Source of the DNA: an uncultured Muribaculaceae bacterium
GTDB taxonomy: Bacteria > Bacteroidota > Bacteroidia > Bacteroidales > Muribaculaceae
Length of the DNA stretch: 24,172 nucleotides
Assembly: GCA_948788915.1 (NCBI GenBank)
Contig: CAQFOZ010000034.1
Location: 1 to 24,172, forward strand
Direction: 5' to 3'
Position numbers and translations under genes: made by a program. The notes beneath the pieces were generated by a model. It did no database searches. It was not told where the DNA came from and saw nothing but the letters and a program-made list of their open reading frames with translations. This document shows positions 7,790 to 15,945 of the stretch, in pieces (position 1 is the first letter of the stretch; the number at the start of each line of letters is the position of its first letter).

Positions 7790-9340
7790 ATGAAATTAAA
7801 AGGAATTATAATAGCACTCGGATTGCTTATTGGATTAAATATTCAGGCACAACAGATAGAGCCCCTGACCAAAGCCGTGCTTAATGGATACAAAAAAATC
7901 CTTGAAGAAAATCCAAAGGATTATGAAACTCTGTATCAAAGAGCTACCCAGTATTATAAATTGTCAATGTACGACAATGCCCTCGTTGACATCATGAAAG
8001 CACTTGATTTCACTCCGACTAAAGAAGAATCTCTTAGAGTAGATGAATTTTCAATGTTAGGAGACATCTATATTCAGACGAAGGATTACGAACAAGCTCT
8101 TCAAGCCGTAAACAACGCACTTGCTCTATCTCCCTCCAATTATGCGCTTTTATATAAAAAGGGGAATATTTGTCTTTACCTCAATAATCCGGAAGAGGCA
8201 ATGACCGCATTCAGCTCCATGCAGAAGTTAAAAAGCCGTAGCCAAGAGGCGTTTTTTGGCATGGCAAAGGCCAATATAATGCAAGGTAATACAGATGTGG
8301 CAAAAGAACTGATGCAAGAGGCGGAAAAAGCTGATCCAAGCAGCTGGCTTACGTATTCAAGAATCGGAGATCTATACAGCGACATGAATGAAGACGAGAA
8401 TGCCGCCGCCAATTATCTCAGTGCCTTCAGCCTTGCCGACAATGATGCAAGCAGACCTTTACAGTCTTTGATAAAACTTGCCGGCAAGAACTATCCGGCT
8501 GTAGAAACTGCAATTCAGTATGCAATATCACGAAACGCCAATCCCGATGCTCTCTATTTTTTACAAGCCAACATAGCATACAACAGCGGCTGTTTTAAAG
8601 AAGCATATAAAGGGTTCTCCAAACTCCTCGAATCAAAAGAGGGACAGATAGGAGCCGTTTATGCAAAAATGGCAATGACATGTCTCGCTCTTGAAAAAAT
8701 GACTGAAGCACAAACCAATGCAGACATGGCTGTGTTGAAAGAGAATTCTGTCAGCACTCTTGTAACCAAGGCAAAAGTATACAATGCTTGCGGCAAGGCC
8801 GCGGTTGCAATGATGGCGGCATCAAAAGCCTTGCGCATTAATGCGAACTCAACAGATGCACAAGTGGAACTTGCTCTTGCTAATTTGCAGCTTGATGACA
8901 GCAAAGCTGCACTTCAAAGCCTTAATGAGGTGGCACTTTCCGCTCCGGATGATATTTATGCTTTAATGATAAGATCTTACGTAATCTTTGATATTCTTAA
9001 CGATGCCAAAGAGGCCATTCATCAGTATTCCCGGATTTCAGAGATGCAGGAAGAAAGTTTTCCCGGAATTGCCTTTAAAGCAATGGCTAAGTGTTTTGCC
9101 GGTAAAAAACTCGATGCTGATGAAATAATGAGAAACGCACTCAAAGATAATTCAGACCTGACCAAGGACGATTATTACTGGGCCGGTGTGTATTATGCCC
9201 AGACAGGAAATCTCCAGGAGGCAAAGAAAATGGTGGAAAAGGCAATCGCTTCAGGGTATCAGAATTTGTATAATCTATACTCCAATAAAACTGCAAATCT
9301 GAATATCTCACCTATACGCCATCTTCTTCCACAAAGATAG
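7790..9340 (+). CDS. Secreted tetratricopeptide-repeat protein
   Basis: A 516-residue protein with a signal peptide (residues about 1-20, cleavage near NIQA/QQ). The rest is mostly helical repeats of TPR type. Clear units include NPKDYETLYQRATQYYKLSMY, VDEFSMLGDIYIQTKDYEQA, NYALLYKKGNICLYLNNPEEA, and later TYSRIGDLYSDMNEDENAA and YYWAGVYYAQTGNLQEAKK. Such proteins are scaffolds in the periplasm or at the outer membrane; no catalytic domain is visible and the partner is unknown. It lies 69 bp after kdsA on the same strand and may share its transcript. The 333 bp that follow are non-coding. Confidence 0.85.
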   Translation: MKLKGIIIALGLLIGLNIQAQQIEPLTKAVLNGYKKILEENPKDYETLYQRATQYYKLSMYDNALVDIMKALDFTPTKEESLRVDEFSMLGDIYIQTKDYEQALQAVNNALALSPSNYALLYKKGNICLYLNNPEEAMTAFSSMQKLKSRSQEAFFGMAKANIMQGNTDVAKELMQEAEKADPSSWLTYSRIGDLYSDMNEDENAAANYLSAFSLADNDASRPLQSLIKLAGKNYPAVETAIQYAISRNANPDALYFLQANIAYNSGCFKEAYKGFSKLLESKEGQIGAVYAKMAMTCLALEKMTEAQTNADMAVLKENSVSTLVTKAKVYNACGKAAVAMMAASKALRINANSTDAQVELALANLQLDDSKAALQSLNEVALSAPDDIYALMIRSYVIFDILNDAKEAIHQYSRISEMQEESFPGIAFKAMAKCFAGKKLDADEIMRNALKDNSDLTKDDYYWAGVYYAQTGNLQEAKKMVEKAIASGYQNLYNLYSNKTANLNISPIRHLLPQR

Positions 9341-9455
9341 AATGACAAAACGATACGTACAGGCAATATGATTGGCAGTATTGCAATACGCAATATTCTG
9401 AGTTGCAATACCGAAAAACACTCTTAACAACTGTTAACATTTAATAGTCGTTACT

Positions 9456-9485
9456 TTTTGCACAAAATATAGACTATGTGCAAAA
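9456..9485. repeat. 9-bp perfect inverted repeat
   Basis: TTTTGCACA (9456-9464) and TGTGCAAAA (9477-9485) are exact complements separated by 12 bp. The symmetric arms with about two helical turns between centres resemble a dimeric regulator's operator, but no regulator can be named. Confidence 0.5.
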
Positions 9486-9556
9486 TGTTCAAAAACATGT
9501 TGTAAAACATATTTTGTTTATAATAGACATTAAATCAACGCCTTAACATAGCACAC

Positions 9557-9613
9557 AAGCTGAATCCGAATTTAATTTAGAATTTTTTTTCAAAATAAAT
9601 TAGGATTCAGCTT
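9557..9613. terminator. Large hairpin upstream of ndk, possible terminator
   Basis: AAGCTGAATCC (9557-9567) pairs with GGATTCAGCTT (9603-9613), and a further AATTTA/TAAATT pair stacks inside after one G-A mismatch. The loop is T-rich. It may end transcription of the upstream TPR/kdsA unit, although only a short T-rich stretch (TCATTTT) follows. Confidence 0.5.
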
Positions 9614-9623
9614 TCATTTTCAG

Positions 9624-9631
9624 TATATTTG
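9624..9631 (+). promoter_or_regulatory. Candidate -7 element for ndk
   Basis: TATATTTG fits TAnnTTTG and lies about 43 bp before the ndk ATG. No clear TTTG is found 19-21 bp upstream, so the call is tentative. Confidence 0.4.
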
Positions 9632-9673
9632 ACAAGTAGAGAATTGAGAATCTTAAAATTTGTAAACAAAAGA

Positions 9674-10135
9674 ATGGAACAAACGCTTGTAATTTTAAAA
9701 CCATCTGCAATAGAACGTTCCCTCATTGGAGAAGTAATTGGAAGAATTGAAAAACGTGGATTAATAATCTGTGGTATGAAAATGATTCAATTAGATGAGG
9801 CAATCTTGCGGGAGCACTATTCTCATTTGGTTGACAAGCCTTTTTTCCCTTCAATTGTTGAATCAATGACTGCCACACCGGTCATCGTAATGTGTCTGAA
9901 AGGCGTTGATGCCGTAAGTGTGTTCAGAGAAATGACCGGTGCCACAAACGGACGAAAAGCCGCACCCGGCACATTGCGCGGAGATCTTTGCGTGAGCGGC
10001 CAGATGAATATTGTTCACGCAAGCGACAGTGTTGAAAATGCAAAAATAGAACTCTCCCGATTCTTCAAACCTGAGGAAATTTTCAATTATACCCCATCAT
10101 CCATCGGATTCTTATATGGAGATGATGAATTATAA
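9674..10135 (+). CDS. ndk: Nucleoside diphosphate kinase
   Basis: A 153-residue cytoplasmic enzyme that transfers the gamma phosphate between nucleoside di- and triphosphates through a phosphohistidine. The start is set at the ATG of MEQTLVILKPSAI. A longer frame from a TTG at 9629 adds 15 residues that run through the promoter region and are not conserved-looking. Visible features are LVILKPSA with the nucleotide-contacting lysine (K9), MTGATNGRKAAPGTLRGD and the active-site histidine H115 in NIVHASDS. The length is slightly above the usual 140-150. Confidence 0.96.
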   Translation: MEQTLVILKPSAIERSLIGEVIGRIEKRGLIICGMKMIQLDEAILREHYSHLVDKPFFPSIVESMTATPVIVMCLKGVDAVSVFREMTGATNGRKAAPGTLRGDLCVSGQMNIVHASDSVENAKIELSRFFKPEEIFNYTPSSIGFLYGDDEL

Positions 10136-10197
10136 TTTATGAATTGATCTGATTTTCTCTTTCACACCAACATCTCTTCTCTGTAACAGAAACGATA

Positions 10198-11139
10198 ATG
10201 ATTAAATTGAATAAAATAGCGGTTGCTTGTCTCGGACTTCTTATAATCCCCACATTTGCAAATGCCCAACACATAATATCCAAATCAGCACACAGTGATA
10301 TGCACAAACAGCTTTTGGCAAACCAGGCCAAAAGTAAGGATCAGATAAAGCTTATCGAAAAAAACACTTTCATTGATCTTCTGGATGAGGCTGAACCGGA
10401 GCTGGATATTTATACTGAGGGATGGAACAGCAAGTCTGTAAACCCGTTCAAAGAAGCAGACGTCCCCGATAATAAAATTATTGATGTTACAGGTTACGCT
10501 ATGCCCTGTCCCGGAAGAGTCACATCCCCATACGGATATCGCGCTCGTTTCGGCAGAATGCACAAAGGCATTGATCTTGGCATTAGGAACAACGATACCA
10601 TATATGCCGCATTCGACGGCAAAGTCAGACTGACAGCCTACGAACGCAAAGGATATGGCAACTACGTAATCTTGCGGCATCCAAACGGTCTTGAGACTGT
10701 ATATGGTCATTTGAACAAAACATTGGTGAAACCTGATGAGACAGTAAGAGCCGGAGATCCTATTGCGTTGGGAGGAAGTACAGGAAGAAGTACCGGCCCT
10801 CACCTTCATTTCGAGACTCGTTTTATGGGATATGCCATTAATCCGGCAGCAATTTTTGACTTCGCAAACCAGACAACACACACAGATAGTTACGCATTCT
10901 CAAAATCAACTTATACAAAAGGACGTAACTATGCACCTTCAAACACACTTGCTCAGGCAGAACGGGAAAATCCATACAAGAAAGCAAAATCTTCACGCTC
11001 AACATATAAAGTGAAGAAAGGAGACACTCTGTCATCTATAGCCCGTTCATACGGTCTATCCGTAACCCGCTTGAAAAAACTTAACGGTCTTGGCAAATCA
11101 AGCACAATAAGAAGCGGACAGACTCTTAAACTAAAATAG
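10198..11139 (+). CDS. Secreted M23-family peptidase with C-terminal LysM domain
   Basis: A 313-residue protein with a signal peptide (1-23, ANA/QH). Residues about 100-220 are an M23 (LytM-type) zinc endopeptidase. They carry MHKGIDLG (H122, D126), YGHL (H171) and PHLHFE (H202, H204), so all metal and catalytic positions are kept, unlike degenerate NlpD/EnvC activators. Residues about 269-313 are a LysM peptidoglycan-binding module (YKVKKGDTLSSIARSYG...LKKLNGL...IRSGQTLKL). The predicted role is cutting peptidoglycan cross-links in the periplasm during growth or division. It begins 62 bp after ndk on the same strand and is followed by a strong terminator. Confidence 0.93.
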   Translation: MIKLNKIAVACLGLLIIPTFANAQHIISKSAHSDMHKQLLANQAKSKDQIKLIEKNTFIDLLDEAEPELDIYTEGWNSKSVNPFKEADVPDNKIIDVTGYAMPCPGRVTSPYGYRARFGRMHKGIDLGIRNNDTIYAAFDGKVRLTAYERKGYGNYVILRHPNGLETVYGHLNKTLVKPDETVRAGDPIALGGSTGRSTGPHLHFETRFMGYAINPAAIFDFANQTTHTDSYAFSKSTYTKGRNYAPSNTLAQAERENPYKKAKSSRSTYKVKKGDTLSSIARSYGLSVTRLKKLNGLGKSSTIRSGQTLKLK

Positions 11140-11172
11140 ATTAATAAACCGATAATAGATTTTTATAAAAGC

Positions 11173-11207
11173 AAGAGGTATAAAGTCAATTTGGCTTTAT
11201 ACCTCTT
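11173..11207. terminator. Bidirectional intrinsic terminator
   Basis: AAGAGGTATAAAG (11173-11185) and CTTTATACCTCTT (11195-11207) form a 13-bp perfect stem, followed by CATTTTT on the plus strand. It lies between the converging M23 peptidase and channel genes. Confidence 0.85.
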
Positions 11208-11237
11208 CATTTTTCACAGGGCAGACAAGACCTACCT

Positions 11238-12683
11238 TTAAGAGCTGACAGAATCATTCGATGAAGCAGACGGATGTCTATTAACATTCGGATAAGGAGC
11301 ACCATACAAGTAAGCGGGATCAAGCCCTGGAGAAATATATCCTTCTGCAATTGTATCTCTTCCGGAAGGATTCTCGAATACATATAATCTGAACTTGTTC
11401 AACATCGCGGCTATATGCTCAAAGACTCCCGACTGGATTCCTTCGTAAGGTATCCATGACGAAGTAGAGGTAAAACAATAAACCTGAAACGGTATGCCTC
11501 CATTTGTTTGTGCCAAAGTATTCACAAAACAGGTGTCCACACTGCTTATATTGGGATTCTGCATAAGCCACATCATCATATACGCTCTAAACACTCCGAG
11601 ATTGGTGTCAATGGTTCCGTCTACAAGGCCATCGCTATTGTTCACATCTTCTACCCTGCCTGAATTCCGTTGCTCTATTTTCTTTTCTATCCAATTCTTA
11701 AGCAATGGAATATTTGCAAACTCCTTAAGCATGCTGTCATCAGTCGCCACAACACTATCTGCATCTATATAGTATGACCTTTGAATACGTCGCGTATTAC
11801 TTATTGACATATTTCTGTAATTACGGAAGCCCTGACTTACCAGACTGTAAGGAGGCAATGTGGAAATAGTCTTATCCCAGTTCTGAATTTTAATCGCAGT
11901 CAATCCGACTCCTACAACAACCCCGTTTGCATCCGATCCATACGGGACAATCCAATCACCTTCATGAAGGGAATCATCTTCCGCGAGCTGTATACCTGCG
12001 ACAACCCCCATTATATTATCTTTGAAAACCAACATAATCACTGCGGAAAATGCACCTAAACCCGCCAATAATGATCCCGGAGACTTGTCTATCAGAATTG
12101 CAATAACTATTAATATACAGATTATCCACAACAGAAGCTTTACAAGCTGTACTACTCCATTCAACGGCAACTTACGCTTGTTTGCTCGGTTGTTAATATT
12201 AGTCCATATAACATTGGCAAGAGTACAAAGAGCATCTGTTATGACTATCACCACAAATATCCATGAAAGGCGCGACAGCCATGAAGCAAGCGACACATGT
12301 GCATTCAGAGTGAACTGAATAAGAACCAGGAATAATAATGCCGGAATTATACGACAAAGCTTTGTAAAAAACTTTTTATCTATTAAATACTTGTATAACT
12401 GACTTTTGAGATATGGCGCAGTTTTGTCAAGAATCTTTACAACAATCCATTGAACAGCAAGACCGACACCTAATGCTACAGCAAACACAAGAACAGCATA
12501 AAGCCATATAAACAAGGATGTATGTCCTTGCAGCCCTAATATATCCATAAACCAATTGACGCAATCCATCAAGATGCGTGCGATGAAATATGAGCTTTGT
12601 TCAGCGTTATCTGAAAGATGTAGGCTGAACGTTTCACTGTTATCTTTCCCCGAAATCAAAACAGCGGTTGATAATGGAATCAT
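11238..12683 (-). CDS. MscS-family mechanosensitive ion channel, YbdG-like
   Basis: A 481-residue membrane protein with several N-terminal transmembrane helices and the pore-lining segment SLLAGLGAFSAVIMLVFKDN. It continues into GVVAGIQLAEDDSLHEGDWI, the beta domain (NWDKTISTLPPYSLVSQGFRNYR) and a C-terminal cytoplasmic domain. The pore and beta-domain sequence resembles E. coli YbdG (the MscM-type branch), including an insertion in the cytoplasmic domain. These channels release solutes on osmotic downshock. The C-terminal tail (HPSASSNDSVSS) is low complexity. It is separated from tnaA upstream by a terminator, so it probably has its own promoter, which I could not identify. Confidence 0.92.
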   Translation of the reverse strand: MIPLSTAVLISGKDNSETFSLHLSDNAEQSSYFIARILMDCVNWFMDILGLQGHTSLFIWLYAVLVFAVALGVGLAVQWIVVKILDKTAPYLKSQLYKYLIDKKFFTKLCRIIPALLFLVLIQFTLNAHVSLASWLSRLSWIFVVIVITDALCTLANVIWTNINNRANKRKLPLNGVVQLVKLLLWIICILIVIAILIDKSPGSLLAGLGAFSAVIMLVFKDNIMGVVAGIQLAEDDSLHEGDWIVPYGSDANGVVVGVGLTAIKIQNWDKTISTLPPYSLVSQGFRNYRNMSISNTRRIQRSYYIDADSVVATDDSMLKEFANIPLLKNWIEKKIEQRNSGRVEDVNNSDGLVDGTIDTNLGVFRAYMMMWLMQNPNISSVDTCFVNTLAQTNGGIPFQVYCFTSTSSWIPYEGIQSGVFEHIAAMLNKFRLYVFENPSGRDTIAEGYISPGLDPAYLYGAPYPNVNRHPSASSNDSVSS

Positions 12684-12743
12684 AATTAAGCAACATTCAG
12701 TTTACTTTAATTACAATTTAAAACCATCATAGGTTCACATAAT

Positions 12744-12781
12744 AAAAGAGATGAAATCTGTTTGAAGATTTCATCTCTTTT
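12744..12781 (-). terminator. Intrinsic terminator of tnaA
   Basis: AAAAGAGATGAAATC (12744-12758) and GATTTCATCTCTTTT (12767-12781) make a 15-bp perfect stem with an 8-nt loop. Flanking A and T runs allow it to work on either strand, but position places it about 20 bp after the tnaA stop on the minus strand. Confidence 0.88.
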
Positions 12782-12789
12782 ATTACTAA

Positions 12790-12806
12790 ATTTAAACAGT
12801 TTCTAA
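12790..12806 (-). repeat. 17-bp copy of the MITE-like terminal sequence, overlapping the tnaA stop codon
   Basis: The minus strand reads TTAGAAACTGTTTAAAT, identical to 4662-4678. Its TAG is the stop codon of tnaA. No partner arm is found nearby, so this may be a lone end of the same element family or a remnant. Confidence 0.6.
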
Positions 12807-14179
12807 GCCAAAGGCTCAAGTTTTACTGTAAAATGACGCATAAGTTCCGCCTCCCATACAATTTTCAGACCTCTTTTAATTTCATTTCTACGGTCATAAA
12901 CATTCTTTAATGCAGCGGCAATAACATTCATATGATTGTCTGTATACGTACGACGGGGAATCGCCAGCCGCACAAAATCAAGGCCATCAAAACGATTTTC
13001 ACGGGTAACCGGATCCCGGTCAGCAAGGATATACCCTATTTCACATCCTCTGATACCGGCCTCCTTGTATAACTCAACAGTCAAAGTCTGAGCCGGAAAT
13101 TCCTCTTTTGGAACCTTTGTTAGTATAAGAGAAGCATCAACAAATATTGCATGACCTCCCGCAGGACGCTGATACGGCACTCCGTATTCATCAAGTTTCT
13201 TAGCCAGATATTCAACCTGATGTATACGTGTATGCAACATATCGTATTCAGTGTTTTCATCAAGTCCTACAGCCAAGGCGGCCATATCCCGGCCATTCAT
13301 TCCGCCATAAGTAAGATACCCCTCAAATGGAATACAATATTTTTTAGCCGACTCATACCAATCCTCATGACGGGTAGCAATAAACCCGCCCATATTCACA
13401 AGTCCGTCTTTCTTCGCGGACATTGTCATACCATCGGCATTCTTAAAGATTTCAAGACATATATCTTTTATCGTCCAATCCTCATAACCCTTTTCTCTCA
13501 CTTTTATAAAATATGCGTTTTCAGCAAATCGGGCAGAGTCAAAAATAACACGTTTCCCATACTTGTCTGCCAATGCCCTTACAGCTTTAAGATTCTCCAA
13601 CGAAACTGGTTGTCCTCCAGCCGTATTGTTTGTTATTGTAACTATTATAAACGGAATCTTGTCTGAATTATGTTCCAAAACATTTTCAAGTTTTTTTATA
13701 TCAACATTCCCTTTAAACGGAGCCTCCAGCTGTGTGTCCTTTGCCTCGTCAACAGTACAATCCACTGCCAATGCATGTCTTGACTCTATATGCCCTTTGG
13801 TAGTATCAAAATGTGAGTTGCCTGGAATAATATCCCCAGGTTTAATCAAGGCTGAAAACAGTACATTCTCTGCCGCGCGTCCCTGATGGGTAGGGATGAC
13901 ATATTCAAACCCCGTTATTCTGGCAATGGTATCTTTAAGCTCATAAAATGATCTCGCACCTGCATATGATTCATCACCGGTCATTAACGCCGCCCACTGA
14001 CGATCACTCATTGCCCCTGTACCGGAGTCTGTAAGACAATCGATATAGACCTGATCCGCCCTCAATTGAAACACATTGTAATTCGCGTCCTTAAGCCAAA
14101 GCTCTCTTTGTTCACGAGTGCTTTTCACTATAGGCTCAACCATTTTTATTTTCCAAGACTCTGCATAAGGTAATTCCAT
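12803..14179 (-). CDS. tnaA: Tryptophanase (L-tryptophan indole-lyase)
   Basis: A 458-residue PLP enzyme that splits tryptophan into indole, pyruvate and ammonia. The fold signatures are intact: LTDSGTGAMSDRQWAA, THQGRAAENV, FDSARFAENAYFI with the PLP-contacting D214, and the Schiff-base lysine K257 in MTMSAKKDG. Tyrosine phenol-lyase is the close alternative. At the selectivity region this protein reads GIRGCEIG, with isoleucine (I381) where tyrosine phenol-lyase has its substrate-selecting arginine, which supports tryptophanase; C379 occupies the position that is Val in E. coli TnaA. A promoter lies about 90 bp upstream. I found no TnaC-like leader peptide and no adjacent tryptophan permease. 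Confidence 0.93.
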   Translation of the reverse strand: MELPYAESWKIKMVEPIVKSTREQRELWLKDANYNVFQLRADQVYIDCLTDSGTGAMSDRQWAALMTGDESYAGARSFYELKDTIARITGFEYVIPTHQGRAAENVLFSALIKPGDIIPGNSHFDTTKGHIESRHALAVDCTVDEAKDTQLEAPFKGNVDIKKLENVLEHNSDKIPFIIVTITNNTAGGQPVSLENLKAVRALADKYGKRVIFDSARFAENAYFIKVREKGYEDWTIKDICLEIFKNADGMTMSAKKDGLVNMGGFIATRHEDWYESAKKYCIPFEGYLTYGGMNGRDMAALAVGLDENTEYDMLHTRIHQVEYLAKKLDEYGVPYQRPAGGHAIFVDASLILTKVPKEEFPAQTLTVELYKEAGIRGCEIGYILADRDPVTRENRFDGLDFVRLAIPRRTYTDNHMNVIAAALKNVYDRRNEIKRGLKIVWEAELMRHFTVKLEPLA

Positions 14180-14268
14180 GGTACTATATAATTTTATCTG
14201 TAAGTTATAATATTAAATATCCTGCATATGGATTTATGGTATAAATTTATAGTATCTAAAGATATTTT

Positions 14269-14301
14269 CAAAGATAAAACATATAAAATATTAGTATCAA
14301 A
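14269..14301 (-). promoter_or_regulatory. Promoter of tnaA
   Basis: On the minus strand TTTG (14298-14301) and TATCTTTG (14269-14276) are separated by 21 bp, within the phylum consensus. The resulting leader would be about 80-85 nt. Confidence 0.65.
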
Positions 14302-14470
14302 TAACAAATTCATAAATACTTATATAATTTACAAAACAGTTAAATAATTATTGAAAAAATATTCCAAGAAATCACAGACACGACAAACAAATACAATAGG
14401 ATATATTAAGGGTATTTATGAATTACCCAAAATTTATCGGACACAACTGGGAATTTCATTTAAAAATTCT

Positions 14471-14478
14471 TATTTTTG
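14471..14478 (+). promoter_or_regulatory. Candidate -7 element of the HU operon
   Basis: TATTTTTG fits TAnnTTTG about 40 bp before the HU ATG, but no TTTG is present at the right distance upstream. Confidence 0.4.
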
Positions 14479-14518
14479 TATCTATATTCTTTCTCTCATT
14501 CCAATAGATACAAATAAT

Positions 14519-14791
14519 ATGGATACTAAGAAATTAATTGATACAATCTCCTCCAATGCCGCTTTGTCGAAAGACGATTCCGGCAAACTTTTGAATGAGT
14601 TTTCCAAGATTGTTTCTGAGTCTCTTCTGGAAGGAGATTCCGTTTGCATCCCATCCATTGGTGTGTTTGAAACCAAACTTCGGGCAGAAAGATATGCGAT
14701 ACATCCTTCATCAGGCAAAAGGCTATTGGTGCCCCCAAAACTATCAGTTGTATTCAAGCCTTCAAATATATTAAAACAGAAAATACGCTGA
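14519..14791 (+). CDS. HU-family nucleoid DNA-binding protein
   Basis: A 90-residue protein, normal HU/IHF length. The start is the ATG of MDTKKLIDTISSNAALSKDD; earlier frame sequence is not HU-like. Visible features are the N-terminal helices, the EGDSVCIPSIGVFETKLRAER strand region, the DNA-binding arm (AIHPSSGKRLLVPPKLSVVFK) and a basic C-terminus. HU proteins bind DNA as dimers and bend it. The arm lacks the usual GRNPxTG form (here AIHPSSG), so it is a divergent member. The next gene begins 4 bp after its stop and also encodes an HU domain, so the two products may pair as a heterodimer. Confidence 0.9.
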   Translation: MDTKKLIDTISSNAALSKDDSGKLLNEFSKIVSESLLEGDSVCIPSIGVFETKLRAERYAIHPSSGKRLLVPPKLSVVFKPSNILKQKIR

Positions 14792-14795
14792 AAAT

Positions 14796-15818
14796 ATGAA
14801 ACAGAAAATTGTCTTTCCAACTCTGGTAGCCAATTTGGCAATTCAATCAGGTAAATCAAAAAAACAGTGTGAGGATTTTCTGCGTGAACTTTTTAGCATT
14901 GTTGAAAAATCTTTGTCAGAAGGCGAAAGCGTTAGAATAAAAGGATTAGGGACATTTAAACTTATAGATGTCGATCCAAGAAAAAGTGTAGACGTAAATA
15001 CCGGTGAGGATATTGAAATCCCGGGACACAAGAAAGTAACATTTATACCTGCAAAAGAGTTAGCTGAAAAAATCAATGAGCCTTTTGCAATGTTCGACTC
15101 CGTAGAAATTCCAGAACCAGATTCATCTACAGAAACCGACACCGAAGATAATACGGAAATTAACAATGATTCCGAGACATCGGAGGAACCGGAAGTTTCT
15201 GAATGCACTACAGACCCGGATAATAATGAATCTCCAGACACACAGGAATCATCTGACAATCAAGACTCTTACGATGAAATACCACCTTATGAACCTACTA
15301 AGAAATTTAGATTTCTTTGGGGTTTTGTCTCCGGTGTTTTCTTCACTCTGATTATTCTTGTTTCCGTATTCTTTTTAACAGGTGGAAATCTAAAAGATTT
15401 ATTAAATAACGGAACTGCAAAAAACAGAGTTCATGTGACATCTCAAACCGATACAATACCTGAAACATCTGAACAAGACTCAACCCTCAAATATAAACCG
15501 GAAGACACAACGAATCTTGAGACCAATACGGAATTCGAGAATTCCGTATCAACCGCACCCTCAGACAACCCTGTCTATGATACAATCTCCAGGACGCGTT
15601 ATCTTACCACAATGGCTAAAGAACATTATGGCAATTATAATCTGTGGCCGTATATTTATTTAGAGAATCAAAAGATATTAGGACATCCTGATCGCATAAA
15701 ACCCGGCACTCGTGTTATTGTTCCAAATCTTTCCAAATATGGTGTAACGCCATCTAATCCGGAAGACATAAAGATTGCCAAGAAAAAGGGTATCGAGATT
15801 TATGCAAAATTCCAATGA
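14796..15818 (+). CDS. HU domain - acidic linker - transmembrane helix - LysM-like domain protein
   Basis: A 340-residue protein with a rare architecture. Residues 1-95 form an HU domain (KKQCEDFLRELFSIVEKSL, EGESVRIKGLGTFKLI, then the arm VDVNTGEDIEIPGHKKVTF). Residues about 100-165 are a Glu/Asp/Ser/Thr-rich acidic linker. KKFRF precedes a single hydrophobic helix (about 173-194). A second polar linker follows, and residues about 262-312 resemble a LysM-type module (DTISRTRYLTTMAKEHYGN...LWPYIYLENQ...IKPGTRVIVPN). The basic residues just before the helix predict the HU domain in the cytoplasm and the LysM-like domain in the periplasm. The arm has EIPG in place of the usual NPxTG, so DNA binding is not certain. 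It is cotranscribed with the small HU gene (4-bp gap). Confidence 0.88.
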   Translation: MKQKIVFPTLVANLAIQSGKSKKQCEDFLRELFSIVEKSLSEGESVRIKGLGTFKLIDVDPRKSVDVNTGEDIEIPGHKKVTFIPAKELAEKINEPFAMFDSVEIPEPDSSTETDTEDNTEINNDSETSEEPEVSECTTDPDNNESPDTQESSDNQDSYDEIPPYEPTKKFRFLWGFVSGVFFTLIILVSVFFLTGGNLKDLLNNGTAKNRVHVTSQTDTIPETSEQDSTLKYKPEDTTNLETNTEFENSVSTAPSDNPVYDTISRTRYLTTMAKEHYGNYNLWPYIYLENQKILGHPDRIKPGTRVIVPNLSKYGVTPSNPEDIKIAKKKGIEIYAKFQ

Positions 15819-15839
15819 ACCTTCAAACAACAGTAATGT

Positions 15840-15855
15840 TGTTTAAATTTAAACA
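15840..15855. repeat. 16-bp perfect palindrome after the HU operon
   Basis: TGTTTAAATTTAAACA is self-complementary and shares ATTTAAACAG with the repeat ends at 4790 and 12790. It overlaps a weak 7-bp hairpin (15825-15844). Its role is unknown. Confidence 0.5.
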
Positions 15856-15893
15856 GGCTATAGGGGAAATTGGGTTAACATAAGTATAACATA

Positions 15894-15927
15894 ATAAAAC
15901 CCACTGACTTTCATCAGTGGGTTTTAT
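15894..15927. terminator. Bidirectional intrinsic terminator
   Basis: ATAAAACCCACTGA (15894-15907) and TCAGTGGGTTTTAT (15914-15927) form a 14-bp perfect stem with a 6-nt loop between the converging HU-LysM gene and rpsP; A and T runs on both sides suit both directions. Confidence 0.88.
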
Positions 15928-15945
15928 ATTTTAGCTAAAAAAGAA

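Larger units (their letters stand above)
9341..9673. other. Non-coding interval between the TPR gene and ndk, rich in inverted repeats
   Basis: No convincing gene is present. The interval holds four near copies of GCAATA/TTGCAATAC at 9363-9413, a TTAACAacTGTTAA palindrome-like site near 9424, a 9-bp perfect inverted repeat at 9456-9485, a large hairpin at 9557-9613 and a -7-like TATATTTG at 9624-9631. Confidence 0.6.
14180..14518. other. AT-rich divergent intergenic region between tnaA and the HU gene
   Basis: No gene is supported here. A frame from a TTG at 14351 that reads into the HU gene is AT-rich and lacks HU-like sequence before 14519, so it is not accepted. The region holds the tnaA promoter (14269-14301, minus) and a weak -7 element for HU (14471-14478, plus). 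Confidence 0.6.

Noticed and set aside
9629..9673. N-terminal extension of Ndk from a TTG
   Set aside because: It begins inside the candidate -7 element and precedes the conserved MEQTLVILKP start.
12803..14179. Tyrosine phenol-lyase instead of tryptophanase
   Set aside because: Isoleucine (I381) replaces the selectivity arginine expected in tyrosine phenol-lyase.
14351..14518. Upstream extension of the HU gene from a TTG start
   Set aside because: The extra 56 residues are AT-driven, not HU-like, and cover the likely promoter; the ATG at 14519 gives a normal HU length.
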